Positions 1-6,888 of a stretch of 6,905 nucleotides of DNA are shown here, piece after piece. The notes under the pieces are model-generated. The model saw nothing but the letters and a program-made list of their open reading frames with translations. It made no database searches and had not been told where the DNA came from. The position numbers and the translations under genes were made by a program. This DNA is from Lishizhenia sp033720595 (GTDB lineage Bacteria; Bacteroidota; Bacteroidia; Flavobacteriales_D; Crocinitomicaceae), in assembly GCF_033720595.1 (NCBI RefSeq), contig NZ_JAWWCF010000165.1, positions 1-6,905 of the forward strand, read 5' to 3'. Numbering within the stretch: the first letter of the stretch is position 1; each line of letters opens with the position of its first letter.

Positions 1-763
1 CCTCATCATTTGGAATTGAACGCACCTCATCCTGCAATGAATTAGCCAAACTTTTCACCGGAGAAATTCCATTTCTAATTTCATGCGCAACCACTTTGGC
101 AAAATTCGCCCAAGCTTCAAACTCATCAGAACTACCTTTATCCGAGGTAAACTCATACATTACAAATTCTACCTCACTAATGTTGAGTAATTTTTTATCC
201 ACGAAAACATCCTTTGCCAATTGAAAATTAAAAGCTTTAGCTTCTAACACCAATTGCCCATTACCATTAAGGTTCTCCAGTAACTCAAACACTCCTGGAC
301 AATGATCATCTAAGTCTTTCAACTGCCTCCCCAATTTCCATCCCAACAGCCTTTCTACACCTTCACTTTGCACCACCACATCTCCTTTGCTATCGCACAG
401 CAATATAGCTGATGGTGCCAACTGTATAGCCTTTTTAAAAAGCTCAAGCTGTAAGCTTGCACTTTGGTCTTCTCTGTTTTTTTCTTGAATAATTAATTGG
501 AGTGCTTTAAACACTTCAGGAAAATCAGTTTGCATAGGCACCTCTTTTTCATAGCGATATTGGTGTAATGCATACCCCAAATGACGTTGGAATCGAAAGA
601 TAAAATAAATCAATTCGATGGTAGAAAAAATTATCAATCCTCCCAAAACAAAAGGAGTTGCGACCCAGTTTTTCTCCCACAGAACAAAACTTAAAAAGGC
701 CATTAGTACCAAAAGAACCAAAAGCCTCACCACCACTGCAACAGAAAATTTCCTGAGTCTCAT
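1..763 (-). CDS. Sensor histidine kinase, N-terminal 254 residues (3' end cut by window edge)
   Basis: This is an inner-membrane sensor kinase that should phosphorylate the adjacent response regulator. I translated it by hand from ATG at 763-761 and found 254 codons without a stop to the window edge. Two hydrophobic segments at about residues 12-29 and 35-57 are separated by only a few residues, so there is almost no periplasmic loop; sensing is probably within the membrane or cytoplasm. Residues about 108-205 look like a PAS domain (APSAILLCDSKGDVVVQSEG). After an EAW motif comes the dimerisation/phosphoacceptor helix with the H-box VVAHEIRNGISPVKSLANSL; the acceptor is His227, codon at 83-85. 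The ATP-binding N, G1, F and G2 boxes lie outside the window. The start follows the regulator stop codon by one base (TAA-G-ATG), so the two genes are surely co-transcribed and probably translationally coupled. The H-box style resembles PAS-containing kinases of Bacteroidota that pair with NtrC-type regulators. The kinase assignment is firm; the signal is unknown. Confidence 0.93.
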   Translation of the reverse strand, partial: MRLRKFSVAVVVRLLVLLVLMAFLSFVLWEKNWVATPFVLGGLIIFSTIELIYFIFRFQRHLGYALHQYRYEKEVPMQTDFPEVFKALQLIIQEKNREDQSASLQLELFKKAIQLAPSAILLCDSKGDVVVQSEGVERLLGWKLGRQLKDLDDHCPGVFELLENLNGNGQLVLEAKAFNFQLAKDVFVDKKLLNISEVEFVMYEFTSDKGSSDEFEAWANFAKVVAHEIRNGISPVKSLANSLQDEVRSIPNDE

Positions 764-764
764 C

Positions 765-2150
765 TTACAAATCATATTTATCTAAGCGTCTGTACAAAGC
801 CGCTCTGGTGAGTCCCAAATCTTTGGCGGCTTTGGTCATATTCCCCCTGTGTACCTTCAAAGCCTCATTGATTAAGGCAATTTCCATTTCTTGTAAGTTT
901 AAATTTGCCAATACACCTGGCCCTGTATACATATCTTTCTTGGCAGCATTTACCAGGTCGCTAGCATAAATCACCCCGTCTTTCGCCAAAACTACAGCGC
1001 GTTCAACAGCGTGTTCTAATTCTCTCACATTCCCCGGCCAACTGTACGATCTAGCCTCATCTATGGCTTGCGAACTAAACTCAACCCCTTGTTTTTTATA
1101 TTTTCTAACAAACTTTTGCTTAAAGAAATGAAGTAAATCATCTACATCCTCTCTACGTTCTCTCAACGGGGGTAAAACAATTTCTACAGTATTAATTCTG
1201 TACAATAAATCTTGTCTAAACTTTCCACCATCCAAGAGTTCTTCCAAGGGCATATTAGTGGCAGCAATCAAGCGAACATCTATCTTTTTCGCTTTGGTAT
1301 CCCCCACCGCTATCACTTCTCTATTCTGCAATACAGAAAGCATTTTGGCTTGTAAGGGTAAACTTAAATTACCTATTTCATCCAAAAACAAGGTGCCTTT
1401 ATCGGCCAAAATCATACGCCCTTCCTTGTCCATATTCAGACCTGTATAAGCTCCTTTTTTCGCCCCAAAAAGCTCCGCTTCAAACAACTGCTCATGTACC
1501 GTTCCTAAATCAATTTTGACAAAAGCTTCTTCTTTACGCAAACTTGCTGCATGCAAAGCCTTCGCCACCAACTCTTTCCCCGTACCGTTCTCTCCAAGCA
1601 CTAAAACATTCGCATCTGTTTCTGCTACTTGAGCAATGGTAGCTTTCAAGTCTCTCATGATTTGAGAATCTCCTATCATCCCAAAATCGAGTTCGGCAGC
1701 GTTTTCAACAAAATCCATGCGTTGCACCGCTTTCACCTTTTGTAATTGCTGGGTGGTAGATTTTAATTGAACAACTTGCTCTAGGGTTTTGAGCAATCGA
1801 GCATTCTCCCATGGTTTCTTCACAAAATCCTTCGCTCCAATTTTCATAGATTCAACTGCCAAATTGATTTCACTAAACGCGGTCATTACCACGATGCTCA
1901 AAGCAGGAAATTTACCAACTAACACTTTTAAAAACGCCAATCCCTCCGCTCCACTTATCTCGCCTTTGGAATAATTCATATCCATCATTAAAACGTCATA
2001 CTCCTCGCTTTCCAAGGCCGCAATCAATTCTTCTTGCACACTAAACATGCTTACCTTAGCGTAATGTTTTTGCAAGAGCAACTTTAAGGCGATAAGAATA
2101 TTTTCATCGTCGTCAAATAGCGCTATTTTTTCTGGGTGTTTTTGGGACAT
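765..2150 (-). CDS. NtrC-family sigma-54-dependent response regulator
   Basis: This is a 461-residue cytoplasmic transcription activator of normal NtrC-like length, with three domains. The receiver (about 5-125) has the acidic pocket D13-D15, phosphoacceptor D57, T90 and K112 before P113. The AAA+ domain (about 157-385) has Walker A GENGTGKE at 186-193, Walker B GTLFLDE at 252-258, a sensor I region VRLIAATN at 292-299, arginine-finger region FRQDLLYRIN at 311-320, and sensor II around GNVRELE at 373-379. A Fis-type helix-turn-helix lies at about 435-461. The family uses ATP hydrolysis to open sigma-54 promoters from upstream enhancer sites. The loop that contacts sigma-54 reads GAYTGL (233-238) instead of GAFTGA. 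The gene is followed after 1 bp by the sensor kinase, its presumed partner. A palindrome matching the two upstream of the transporter operon lies 17 bp before the ATG, suggesting autoregulation. The start has no clear Shine-Dalgarno sequence. The family call is secure; the target operon is inferred. Confidence 0.96.
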   Translation of the reverse strand: MSQKHPEKIALFDDDENILIALKLLLQKHYAKVSMFSVQEELIAALESEEYDVLMMDMNYSKGEISGAEGLAFLKVLVGKFPALSIVVMTAFSEINLAVESMKIGAKDFVKKPWENARLLKTLEQVVQLKSTTQQLQKVKAVQRMDFVENAAELDFGMIGDSQIMRDLKATIAQVAETDANVLVLGENGTGKELVAKALHAASLRKEEAFVKIDLGTVHEQLFEAELFGAKKGAYTGLNMDKEGRMILADKGTLFLDEIGNLSLPLQAKMLSVLQNREVIAVGDTKAKKIDVRLIAATNMPLEELLDGGKFRQDLLYRINTVEIVLPPLRERREDVDDLLHFFKQKFVRKYKKQGVEFSSQAIDEARSYSWPGNVRELEHAVERAVVLAKDGVIYASDLVNAAKKDMYTGPGVLANLNLQEMEIALINEALKVHRGNMTKAAKDLGLTRAALYRRLDKYDL

Positions 2151-2167
2151 AGTTTAAAAATAAGGAT

Positions 2168-2183
2168 TGTTCGATAATGAACA
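2168..2183. promoter_or_regulatory. Palindromic operator-like site, third copy, upstream of the response regulator gene
   Basis: TGTTCGATAATGAACA is an inverted repeat of 6-bp arms around 4 bp, with one arm mismatch. It matches the two sites at 6868-6883 and 6889-6904 in form and sequence; 12 of 16 columns are identical in all three. It ends 17 bp before the regulator start codon. That is too close to be a classical upstream enhancer for this gene, so autorepression or a downstream-acting enhancer is more likely. The repeat is seen directly; binding by the neighbouring regulator is inferred. Confidence 0.6.
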
Positions 2184-2217
2184 CTTTTTTTATCGTTTTT
2201 CTTCCTTTTAACTTCCG

Positions 2218-2277
2218 CTAAAGCGTAGTCAATAATCCAGCAATTAACAGTAATAATAAGTTCAATATATGTTTCAT
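2218..2277 (-). CDS. Possible 19-residue hydrophobic small protein
   Basis: ATG at 2277-2275 opens a 19-codon frame ending in TAG at 2220-2218. The product would be MKHILNLLLLLIAGLLTTL: a short basic N-terminus and then an almost wholly aliphatic stretch, like a single membrane helix or a bare signal peptide. It lies between the putative transporter terminator and the regulator gene, 67 bp upstream of the regulator ATG. There is no clear Shine-Dalgarno sequence; the upstream bases are AT-rich, which is normal in Bacteroidota and so not informative. I do not recognise the peptide. A frame this short can arise by chance, but the start, lysine and leucine-rich composition is membrane-peptide-like. 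It could be a leader peptide, a small membrane modulator of the kinase, or noise. Confidence 0.25.
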   Translation of the reverse strand: MKHILNLLLLLIAGLLTTL

Positions 2278-2315
2278 AATTTATCGTATTAGGTCAACAC
2301 TTTGCTTCACCAATG

Positions 2316-2411
2316 AAAAATAAGGGGAGCAACAAGCTTGTATAAACTATAGGTAATTAAAATTTGATTTTGTGCTGCTAAAACAATTCAATCACTATTA
2401 ATGTGCTCCCC
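2316..2411 (-). terminator. Putative terminator or structured 3' UTR of the transporter operon
   Basis: Read on the minus strand, GGGGAGCA (2411-2404) begins 7 bp after the permease stop codon. Its exact complement TGCTCCCC (2331-2324) follows 72 nt later and is directly succeeded by TTATTTTT (2323-2316). A GC-rich 8-bp stem followed by a T-rich tract is what an intrinsic terminator needs. The 72-nt enclosed AT-rich segment is much longer than a normal terminator loop and may hold an inner weak hairpin (ATTGAA with TTTAAT, one G-U pair). It could therefore be a branched structured RNA. Position after the last transporter gene supports termination; no folding calculation was made. Confidence 0.45.
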
Positions 2412-2418
2412 AATTTTA

Positions 2419-4833
2419 CTATTCAATTCGTATACTCTCTATGGGATTTGTCTTAGATACTTTCACCCCATGATAAATTACAGTTACAACCACAAGCAAA
2501 AGAGCAATCACTAAGCTCAAAATCAAACTTCCTAACTGTAAATGAGTGTGGTAGGCAAATTCGTCTAGCCACCCGCTCCAGAGGTAATAAACAATAGGTG
2601 TTGCGACTAGGAATGCACCCAGCATCAACCAAACAAAGTCTTTGGCTATGATCCACATTACCTGCACATCACTAGCTCCTAAAACTTTACGAATACCTAT
2701 TTCTTTAGACCTTGCCTGTATACTATAACTTAAAATAGAGAACAACCCGAAACTTGCTAAAACAATGGATACCGCAGAAAAGAACATGAAAATCGTGAAA
2801 AGTTTGGTTTCGTCAGTGTAATTCTCCGCTATGTCTCGATCGTAAAAACTTAAGTCAAATGCATGCGTTTCTACCGCCTTGTCCCACTCTTCCTCCAAAT
2901 AATTTAAGGTCGTCGTGTAATCTCCTTCCTTTAATCGAATAGAAACTGTGGTTCCTCCCTCAAGAATTGGATTGTATAAAAGAATCAAAGGCTCTAACTT
3001 ATTGTGCAAACTCTGAAAGTTAAAATCCTCTATCACACCTACTACCCTTCCATCATTTTCAGCCTGACCATCAGCTAACAAGCCCCATTGTATTCTTTTA
3101 TTTAAAGGATTATCTTCCCAACCAAACTGTTCTACAGCTGTTTGATTAACGATAAATCCTTGCTGAGCATCCGTTGGGAACTCAGGTGAGAAAAACCTTC
3201 CTTGTGTAACTTTTAAGCCCAATACTTCAGCAAAATATTCGTCTACAAACAAACATTTAACTGTACGTTCTTTCAACTTACCCTCCTCTTCAATTCTAAA
3301 CATGATTTCAGGACTACTTCCCGTAGGTAGATTACTTCTAGAATGACTTTTGATTCTATCATCATTCTTCAACAAATCCAGCCACGGCGTCGCATTTTTA
3401 CGAGCAGTAGTGTCACTCGGTAAATTCACCGTTACCAAATTTTCTTTATCGAATCCTAAGTTTTTAGCACGAATGTATTCCAACTGATCCCCCACGAGTA
3501 GAGAACCAGTAATCATAAATATTGAAAAGAGGAATTGAAGTCCAATCAAAAGTTTTCTGAACATTCCGACACTTCCCTCCTTTTGTTGTGTTCCCTTCAA
3601 TACTGTGGTAGGTTTTAAATTCGAAAGAATAAAAGCTGGATATGCTCCTGATAGTATAGCAATGAACGCAAATATTCCAATCTCTATCAATAACACCTGT
3701 GGGGTGAAAACATCTATTGCCGCTATATTCTTCCCTGAAACCTGATTGAACTGCTCTAAAAATATTTCCGTTAACATGAGTCCAAACAACATCGCTACAA
3801 AAGTGAGCAAACAACTTTCTAAAATAAATTGACGCATTATACTTTGCTTACTCGCACCTAGTGTTTTGCGCACCCCTACTTCTTTGGCCCTTTTGCGTTG
3901 TTGCGCCAAACTCAGGTTAATAAAATTAAATGAGGCAATGAGTAAAAGGAAGAAACCTAGTAGTATAAATATGTACAAGGTGCTCTTTTTCCCCTTCGGT
4001 AAATCGTATTCATGCCTATTGTCGAAATGTACATCTTTCAATTCAGTCAACATATAGTCATGAGAAGCCTCCGAACCGTTGGCTTGTCCCCAAGGCAAAA
4101 CATACTTTTCGTTGACCTCATCAAGTTCATCTTCAAAATCATAAGGATCTATGTGTTCTTTCATCAAAATAAAAGTGAAAGCCCCTATCCTAAACCAATC
4201 TTGGTTAAATACATCGCGCGTTTGTTGCGGCAAGGTATTCATGGATACAACAGCTTTAAATTGAATTTCAGAATTAGGTTTAACATCCTCTATAACTCCC
4301 GTCACACGTAACATAGAGTTATTCATTTTCAACTGTTTATTCACCACATCCGTAGTTCCGAATACTTTCTTTGCTAAACTCTCCGTAAGTACTACCGTAT
4401 TCGGCGCTGTAAGAGCATCTTTAGAATCACCTTGAATAAATTGGTAAGTAAATACATCAAACAATGTACTATCCGTAAAGCGAATATTGTTGGTTTTGTA
4501 AACTGTATTGTCTACCATTAATTCAACTTCACCATTCCCTCCAAAAAAACGAACGTAGTTCTCCACGATGGGATAATCTCTTTTCAAAGTAGGTCCAACA
4601 GCCAAGTTGGTTACAGCCGCTTGCATGGCTCCACTTAAGTCTAAGTTGGTGGTTAAACGATAAATTCTGTCTTTTTTCTCGTGATAGGCATCGTAAGAAA
4701 CTTCGTCAATAACATAAAGTCCAATGAGTGTACTGGCGGCAATACCAACAGCTAAACCTATCACATTTAAAAAAGTGTAGACTTTATTCCCCAGGAGATT
4801 TCTCCACAATACTTTTAATTGATTTCCTAGCAT
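2419..4833 (-). CDS. ABC transporter permease, double MacB/FtsX type
   Basis: This is an inner-membrane permease of 804 residues, the usual size of the duplicated FtsX-type permeases in Bacteroidota and about twice a LolC/FtsX unit. It has eight predicted helices: about 20-42, 285-309, 337-358, 379-403, 427-448, 678-704, 732-752 and 769-787. Two large periplasmic MacB core-like domains lie between helices 1-2 (about 45-283) and 5-6 (about 450-675). Each half carries the cytoplasmic motif expected to couple to the ATPase: KEVGVRKTLGAS at 317-328 and KEIGIRKVLGAS at 710-721. The C-terminus NPIESIRIE is also family-typical. Such proteins act by mechanotransmission, driving a periplasmic adaptor or extracting a substrate rather than forming a classical channel. 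The gene starts 5 bp after the ATPase stop, so it is the third gene of the operon. The substrate (macrolide-like compound, peptide, lipid or lipoprotein) cannot be told from sequence. The frame is intact with no truncation. Confidence 0.95.
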   Translation of the reverse strand: MLGNQLKVLWRNLLGNKVYTFLNVIGLAVGIAASTLIGLYVIDEVSYDAYHEKKDRIYRLTTNLDLSGAMQAAVTNLAVGPTLKRDYPIVENYVRFFGGNGEVELMVDNTVYKTNNIRFTDSTLFDVFTYQFIQGDSKDALTAPNTVVLTESLAKKVFGTTDVVNKQLKMNNSMLRVTGVIEDVKPNSEIQFKAVVSMNTLPQQTRDVFNQDWFRIGAFTFILMKEHIDPYDFEDELDEVNEKYVLPWGQANGSEASHDYMLTELKDVHFDNRHEYDLPKGKKSTLYIFILLGFFLLLIASFNFINLSLAQQRKRAKEVGVRKTLGASKQSIMRQFILESCLLTFVAMLFGLMLTEIFLEQFNQVSGKNIAAIDVFTPQVLLIEIGIFAFIAILSGAYPAFILSNLKPTTVLKGTQQKEGSVGMFRKLLIGLQFLFSIFMITGSLLVGDQLEYIRAKNLGFDKENLVTVNLPSDTTARKNATPWLDLLKNDDRIKSHSRSNLPTGSSPEIMFRIEEEGKLKERTVKCLFVDEYFAEVLGLKVTQGRFFSPEFPTDAQQGFIVNQTAVEQFGWEDNPLNKRIQWGLLADGQAENDGRVVGVIEDFNFQSLHNKLEPLILLYNPILEGGTTVSIRLKEGDYTTTLNYLEEEWDKAVETHAFDLSFYDRDIAENYTDETKLFTIFMFFSAVSIVLASFGLFSILSYSIQARSKEIGIRKVLGASDVQVMWIIAKDFVWLMLGAFLVATPIVYYLWSGWLDEFAYHTHLQLGSLILSLVIALLLVVVTVIYHGVKVSKTNPIESIRIE

Positions 4834-4838
4834 TTCTT

Positions 4839-5528
4839 TTACAATTGATTTACCGCCTCTACACGTTCAGAAAGCATTTTCCCATCGCGTAACTCAATAA
4901 TTCTCTGGGCAGCCTTGGCATCATTGGCTGAGTGAGTAACCATCACTATCGTTGTTCCGGCATTATTCAATCCTTTGAGGATATCCAACACCTCATTCCC
5001 AAAATGACTATCCAAATTTCCCGTAGGCTCATCGGCTAGTACGAGTTTTGGTTCTGTAACTACTGCTCTTGCAACTGCTACTCGTTGTTGCTGCCCACCT
5101 GACAATTGAGAAGGGTAATGATTTTGTCGATGAGCAATCCCCATCTTCTCCAAAACTTTCAACACCTTTTCTTTTCGTTCGTTTTTGGGGATATTCAAAT
5201 ATTGAAGTGGAAGCTCTACATTCTCTCCCACCGTTAACTCATCGATCAAATTGAAATTTTGAAATACAAAGCCAATGGTGTTTTTGCGCAGCTCCGTCCT
5301 TTCTTTCGGTCGCATTGCCGAAACATCTTTATCGTTTAGCATGTAACGCCCGCTATCGGCATTATCTAACATCCCTATAATGTTTAACAAAGTAGATTTA
5401 CCACAACCAGAAGCTCCCATAATGGCCACAAATTCACCTTGCTGTATCTCTAAACTCAAACCATTTACAGCCAATGTTTCCACCGCAGAGGTTCTGTATT
5501 TTTTAATAATGTTTTCTAATCTCAACAT
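4839..5528 (-). CDS. ABC transporter ATP-binding protein, MacB/LolD type
   Basis: This is a 229-residue cytoplasmic ATPase that powers the permease encoded just downstream. All nucleotide-binding motifs are present and intact: Walker A GASGCGKST at 38-46, Q-loop glutamine Q90 (FVFQNFNL), signature LSGGQQQR at 142-149, Walker B LVLADE at 162-167 with catalytic E167, D-loop GNLD at 170-173 and switch histidine H199. The length, the LADEPTGNLDS stretch and the absence of C-terminal additions fit the LolD/MacB/FtsE subfamily, which works with FtsX-fold permeases. The ATG lies one base after the stop of the membrane fusion protein gene (TAG-C-ATG), so translation is probably coupled. There is a separate permease gene, unlike E. 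coli MacB, where ATPase and membrane part are fused. LolD-like lipoprotein release cannot be excluded, but the HlyD-type partner favours a MacAB-like efflux or export machine. Confidence 0.96.
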   Translation of the reverse strand: MLRLENIIKKYRTSAVETLAVNGLSLEIQQGEFVAIMGASGCGKSTLLNIIGMLDNADSGRYMLNDKDVSAMRPKERTELRKNTIGFVFQNFNLIDELTVGENVELPLQYLNIPKNERKEKVLKVLEKMGIAHRQNHYPSQLSGGQQQRVAVARAVVTEPKLVLADEPTGNLDSHFGNEVLDILKGLNNAGTTIVMVTHSANDAKAAQRIIELRDGKMLSERVEAVNQL

Positions 5529-5529
5529 G

Positions 5530-6771
5530 CTACTTCAATATAATTATCTCTTTTTCTTTTAAATATCCGTCGTAAGAACTCGTAATGATTTGTTCTCCCT
5601 CTTCTAATCCTTCTATTACCTGATAGTATCTAGGGTTTTGTTTTCCTAAAACAATTCTTCTTTGGTACGCCTTATCTCCTTTCACAACGTAAACAAACTT
5701 TCCTCCTGATGATGAAAAATAAGCCCCACGTGGTATTTTCAGAGTTTCCTCTTTACCACTTATTGCAATTGCCACTTGAAAACTTTGACCACGACTCAAA
5801 CTCTCTGGTTGTTCATCTTCAAATAACAACTCTATTTCAAACTGACCATTCACAACATTTTGCTTCACTTTTGTAATGTATAAGTCGTAAGAATTTCCTT
5901 GTACCTTAAAACTCGCTTTTTGTCCGACCACAACCCTATTTAAGTAATGCTGATCTACCAAAGCAACAATCTTATAAGCTCCAGGAACATCCACACGCGC
6001 TACTATCTCATTGGCAGAAAGTACTTGTCCAATTTCAACATCAAACGATGTTAGTCTACCACTCAAAGGCACCAACACTTGCATCTCTTCAATTTTCGAG
6101 CGTATCATTTCAAGGTTTCTTTCCATTAAAACTATAGAAGCTTCTATCCTATCGTTTTGCACTTGCAGATAATGTTGATCTTCTTCCAACCTGCCTTTTA
6201 AAACATTCAGACGATTTAGCGTGTACTCCTTCTCGTCCTTTTGTTTTTCATATTCCAATTGGGCCAAACCTCGTTGCGCAAAAACAGCTGAATCTCCCTT
6301 AAAACTTCTGCAAATATTTGCCTTCTCTTTCTTGGTCAATGCATAATCATCTTCCAATCTACGCAAATTTTGATGCAGTGTAATTTGTGTATTTCTTAAG
6401 TTATTGAGTTGCTCAACTACTTGCGTCTCACGTTGCATATATTCTAAAACCAGCGCTTCATTTTGTAATGAAAGTAAAACTTCACCGGCTTTAACCGTGT
6501 CGCCGTCCTCTTTCATTTTCTGGAGTACTGAACCACCTTCATTTGCATCTATCAATATAGTTCGTTTCGGCTGAACACTCCCATTTGCAATTACAATTTC
6601 CTGAAACTCTCCATAGTTAACTTCAGCAAACTTCAATTGCTTATTAGGTATTTCAACTACATTATTTTGTAAATAGTAAGTGATTAAAGCAAGGATTCCC
6701 AAAACACCACCTATTACAATGAATTTTAGTCTATGCCTTTCCCAAAAACTTTGTTCTAATTTTATATCCAC
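5530..6771 (-). CDS. Periplasmic membrane fusion protein, HlyD/MacA family
   Basis: This is a 413-residue adaptor that should link the inner-membrane transporter to an outer-membrane TolC-like channel. It has a short cytoplasmic N-terminus, one membrane anchor (about 17-34), and two lipoyl half-motifs at about 73-105 and 230-261. These flank a long heptad-rich, charged region (about 106-229) that should form the alpha-helical hairpin. A beta-barrel region (about 265-345) and a membrane-proximal domain (about 346-413) follow. There is no lipobox; anchoring is by the helix. The start is taken as GTG at 6771-6769, because in-frame TAA codons lie 3 to 9 bases upstream and the next in-frame ATG is near residue 86, beyond the membrane helix. 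No strong ribosome binding site is visible. It is the first gene of the operon, one base ahead of the ATPase gene, and has the sigma-54-like promoter about 27 bp upstream. No TolC partner is encoded in the window. Confidence 0.94.
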   Translation of the reverse strand: MDIKLEQSFWERHRLKFIVIGGVLGILALITYYLQNNVVEIPNKQLKFAEVNYGEFQEIVIANGSVQPKRTILIDANEGGSVLQKMKEDGDTVKAGEVLLSLQNEALVLEYMQRETQVVEQLNNLRNTQITLHQNLRRLEDDYALTKKEKANICRSFKGDSAVFAQRGLAQLEYEKQKDEKEYTLNRLNVLKGRLEEDQHYLQVQNDRIEASIVLMERNLEMIRSKIEEMQVLVPLSGRLTSFDVEIGQVLSANEIVARVDVPGAYKIVALVDQHYLNRVVVGQKASFKVQGNSYDLYITKVKQNVVNGQFEIELLFEDEQPESLSRGQSFQVAIAISGKEETLKIPRGAYFSSSGGKFVYVVKGDKAYQRRIVLGKQNPRYYQVIEGLEEGEQIITSSYDGYLKEKEIIILK

Positions 6772-6797
6772 AGATTATTAATATTTCAATTGCTACA

Positions 6798-6813
6798 ATT
6801 AAGTATTGTGCCA
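6798..6813 (-). promoter_or_regulatory. Sigma-54-like promoter candidate of the transporter operon, atypical -12 element
   Basis: On the minus strand TGGCACA-ATAC-TTAAT follows the sigma-54 layout TGGCACG-N4-TTGCW. The -24 hexamer TGGCAC (6813-6808) is perfect, the spacing is exact, and the TT of the -12 box is present. However, the normally near-invariant GC reads AA (6800-6799). If used, transcription would start near 6787, giving a 5' leader of about 16 nt before the GTG. The two palindromes would then sit near -88 and -109, a normal enhancer distance. An NtrC-type regulator in the same window raises plausibility. The -12 mismatch is a real weakness, and a sigma-A promoter cannot be excluded. 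Confidence 0.45.
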
Positions 6814-6867
6814 AAAAGCTAACCGCTTGATAAACAACACCTACATGATTCAACCTCCTATAACAGC

Positions 6868-6883
6868 TGTTCGAAAACGAACA
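6868..6883. promoter_or_regulatory. Perfect palindromic operator/enhancer site, promoter-proximal copy
   Basis: TGTTCGAAAACGAACA is a perfect inverted repeat with 6-bp arms TGTTCG/CGAACA around an AAAA centre. It lies about 97 bp upstream of the membrane fusion protein start and about 55 bp from the sigma-54-like -24 box. Dyad form, size and location match enhancer sites of Fis-type helix-turn-helix dimers such as NtrC. One arm overlaps a second short palindrome, AACAGCTGTT (6862-6871). Regulator identity is inferred from the neighbouring sigma-54 activator and the related copies at 6889 and 2168. Confidence 0.65.
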
Positions 6884-6888
6884 ATCCC

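Noticed and set aside
1270..1282. Isolated half-site CGAACA within the regulator coding sequence.
   Set aside because: There is no matching second arm at 4-bp spacing; a six-base half-site is expected by chance in a window this long.
2313..2346. Very short plus-strand frame MKNKGSNKLV, and another short one, MNTFFIVFLPFNFR, at about 2178-2222.
   Set aside because: They have 10 and 14 codons, overlap the terminator stem or the palindrome, and lack a membrane or leader-peptide pattern and initiation context.
2184..2418. A sigma-54 promoter for the two-component operon.
   Set aside because: I looked for GG-N10-GC with TGGC/TTGC context on the minus strand and found none; nor was any convincing sigma-A promoter visible here.
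3464..3814. 116-codon minus-strand open frame inside the permease gene.
   Set aside because: It is wholly contained in another frame of a strongly supported permease, has no family-like motifs, and its composition is that of a shadow frame.
4012..4311. 99-codon plus-strand open frame opposite the permease gene.
   Set aside because: Antisense shadow of the periplasmic domain coding region, with no recognisable domain and no initiation signal.
6841..6859. Strong Shine-Dalgarno-like AGGAGG followed by ATG-TAG on the minus strand, a minimal start-stop frame.
   Set aside because: It lies upstream of the candidate promoter, so it would not be on the transporter mRNA from that start. It encodes only one residue, and Bacteroidota make little use of Shine-Dalgarno sequences. 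Probably chance.
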